DNA from: Arcuatula senhousia
Taxonomy: Eukaryota > Mollusca > Bivalvia > Mytilida > Mytilidae
Direction of reading: 5' to 3'
Length of the DNA: 64,000 bases
NCBI GenBank assembly: GCA_963971305.1
Contig: OZ020309.1
Location: 18,779,001-18,843,000 of the forward strand
Below, one piece after another: positions 58,201-61,200 of this stretch. The notes under the pieces were generated by a model. That model had not been told where the DNA came from and searched no databases. It saw nothing but the letters and a program-made list of their open reading frames with translations. The stretch's first letter is position 1; every line of letters starts with the position of its first letter. A program made the translations under genes and the position numbers.

Positions 58201-61200
58201 GCAGCTCAAATCAGAGTGAATACTAAACAAAAATATCATTAAAAATGTCAACACAAACAGTTTGATTACACATATTTTGAAAACTTAAGAACAACGAAAA
58301 CAATTTAAGCATGTTTTTAAAGATATGAAAATGAAGATTATCAAGGGAGCATTTGAATATATCATATTTCAACTCTATGACCTTGAACAGTCTTATCTAA
58401 AATTACATGTCTGGAGACATATTTCAAAATGGATCTGATGCATATATAGGCAAACTTGAGCAATTCAAATTTGAGGGGAGATATAAAATCCCTCATTAGT
58501 TCTTGTCTGATTTTGTGTCTAGAATATATAAATATTTAATTTAGGCTCTGTATGGGTTCCTGTTTGTTGTGACATGTGAAGGTGAAGTCTTCTTTGCTGC
58601 CAGAACAGTAGAACAATATTTAGGATTCCATCAGGTAACTAAAAATAGAACATTAGGTCAATATCTAGGATACCATAATGTTTCTATAAATAGAACATTA
58701 GGTCTTTATCTAAGATATCATCATGTTTCTATAAATTGAATGATAGGTCAATATCTATGATTTCATTAAGTAGCTTAAAAAAGATCTGAAAAAAAAATGT
58801 TTGTCAGTTCATCTCTGAATATTTTCTTTGCCCAACCTACATGAAAGGGCTAGGTTAATAGATTAGTAGTGTAATTAAATGTTTATGCAGAACACATCTT
58901 ATAGGCTTGCTGTAAGAACATCAATGCTCTATGGGGAAAATCTGTATTTCATAAGTCTGCAATATATATGCAATCTAATTTACATAGAAATTGATTTCTC
59001 ATTTTTTCAAACTCATCATCAACTTGCCCCCAATGCCTCCTTACAAATCGTCAGAAACTTGTGAAACCATGGTGTTTAATTTAGTTTTTCCTCATTCTGT
59101 TCAGACAGTAAATTATGATGATGCAATAAATGCTTAGGGACCATAAACTTGATTTCTTTTTTCAAGATGTGCGAAAGTTGAATCCCATTTTCCCTGTGAT
59201 CCTCTAGCATAAAATTGCTAATGGTACCCTGGTTGCTGGTATTGTAGAAAACGCTAGTCACCATGCTTCCGTTTGGTGAATAACTTGATTGAAGCATCGT
59301 ACATCTTAAAGTCAATTTCAACTTAATTGCCGAACTTAATATACTTTAATGCTATAATTACTGTTGTTTTTAAGCTATTTATATCTAATTGACTAAAGAA
59401 GACGCTGCATCATAGCAATCTTTGGCCTTTGTTCTTGACTCATAAAAATCCCTTTAATCGTTGAGAGAAAACTGAAAGTCCTGTTCATTGATTTTAAGTT
59501 AAGCACAGGCAATTAATTAGGGGAATTAAAAGAGATTTTATTTTGGAATAAGCTTGGATTACTGTTAAGCTTCTGAGAGAGAGAGACTTGACATTTAATT
59601 GTCTCCCTTGAGGTCAATCTTTTTCTGTTGGAGATAGTTTTTCTCAGTATTTTCTGTGTTTTTGTAAACTCTGATTGAATGACCCTCCTAAACTTTTAGA
59701 TCATAGATGAGAAAAATGGAATTGAATTGTCTCCCTTATGTGCAATCTTCTTTTTTCAAAAGAAATATTTTTCTCTCTAATTTATAAAGCTTTTGATTGA
59801 AAAGCCCCTAAAAGATCGAGATAAAATTTCAGTTTCTCTGTTATGTGTAATCTTCTCACGTGAATCTTATATCTTAGAGGATAGTTTTTTCTATCTATTT
59901 TATAAATATTCATATATGTTGTAATTGTTTATATTCTCATAGTATGATGGGGCTTGAACTTAAACAGAATCTTGAATCTTTCAAATAATTGACCAAGTCC
60001 TGTTAGATTTGATTATCTCCCCTATTTACACTCTTCTTCATTCAAAGATAGTTTTTTTCTCTATTTTATAAATCTTTTGATTGATTGACCCCCTTAAACT
60101 TCAAGATGGCATAATTGTAGTCTACCATGTGATTAACCCTTTAAGATACAATTACGACATCAAGCGGATGGAAGAAAAATGAGCGGGTTGGACTCAGGGA
60201 GTTTTTTTTTCAATCTTGGTTGAGTTATTTGACATTGATAGTCTTTAAGAGCTACTCGCTGATTATAACTTGATGAGCTTTGAAATCACCATAGAGGGCT
60301 TTGTAAATTAAAGAAGAGTTCCATCGGTGATCAAATTATCCAGAATTAAATGAAACTTCAAAATCGGTTTCCTAAACAGTTATTTATTTCTATCGTAAAC
60401 CATTAGGTTTGATTCTACCAGCAGAATTGAAAAAGTTTTCTATGAAAAGTCAGATCAAATTTCTCCATACAGAATGGTTACATATTGTGTCCTATAATTA
60501 AATTGTCATAGGATTTTTTGGTGCAGCAAATTTTTCAAGCTCTTGAAATTGGAATTTGAATGAATTTACTTCAGAAATCTGTATTTTTTCTTTTTTTTTC
60601 ATTTTCCAATAACCCTTATTGTGATGCAAGTATGAAGTATTTTTATTTGACTTTGAGTATGATTTTGACTTTTACTCTGTTGACATCACAACTATTCCAA
60701 ATAATTTGTTTCAAATTTCATTTTTCTGATTCCTCAAATTTTAAGATTTATATTTTAAATTTTATTCAGTTTAATTGTGGTACTTTCAAGCTGCATTATG
60801 TTTTTAATCTAGGGCCGATTGCAAAACAGCAAGCAGCAACCATGCACTTGTCACATTGAAAGCTGTTGGCTGTTTAAAATGTTATTAATATATTATGAAG
60901 GTTGTGTCACATACACTTATTCCACATCTCATTTTTATGTCGCCTGAAACAAGTTGCAAAGCGACATATATTTGTCATTAAGACACTATCCGCTGTCTTG
61001 AGTTTTCATCCTGCGATGTCACAAAAATTTCTGAGGCAGTTTTCCTAGCAGCTACATGACACAGCTTCTTGATATTTGGCACGAAGCTTTCTCCTGTAGT
61101 AATTTATGGTCTATAGTGATCTTATAGCCATAACTCATCTACTTCCTGTTAAACAAATACTTTGAGTCGCAAGCAATATACGTCTTCCATGGAAGACCGC

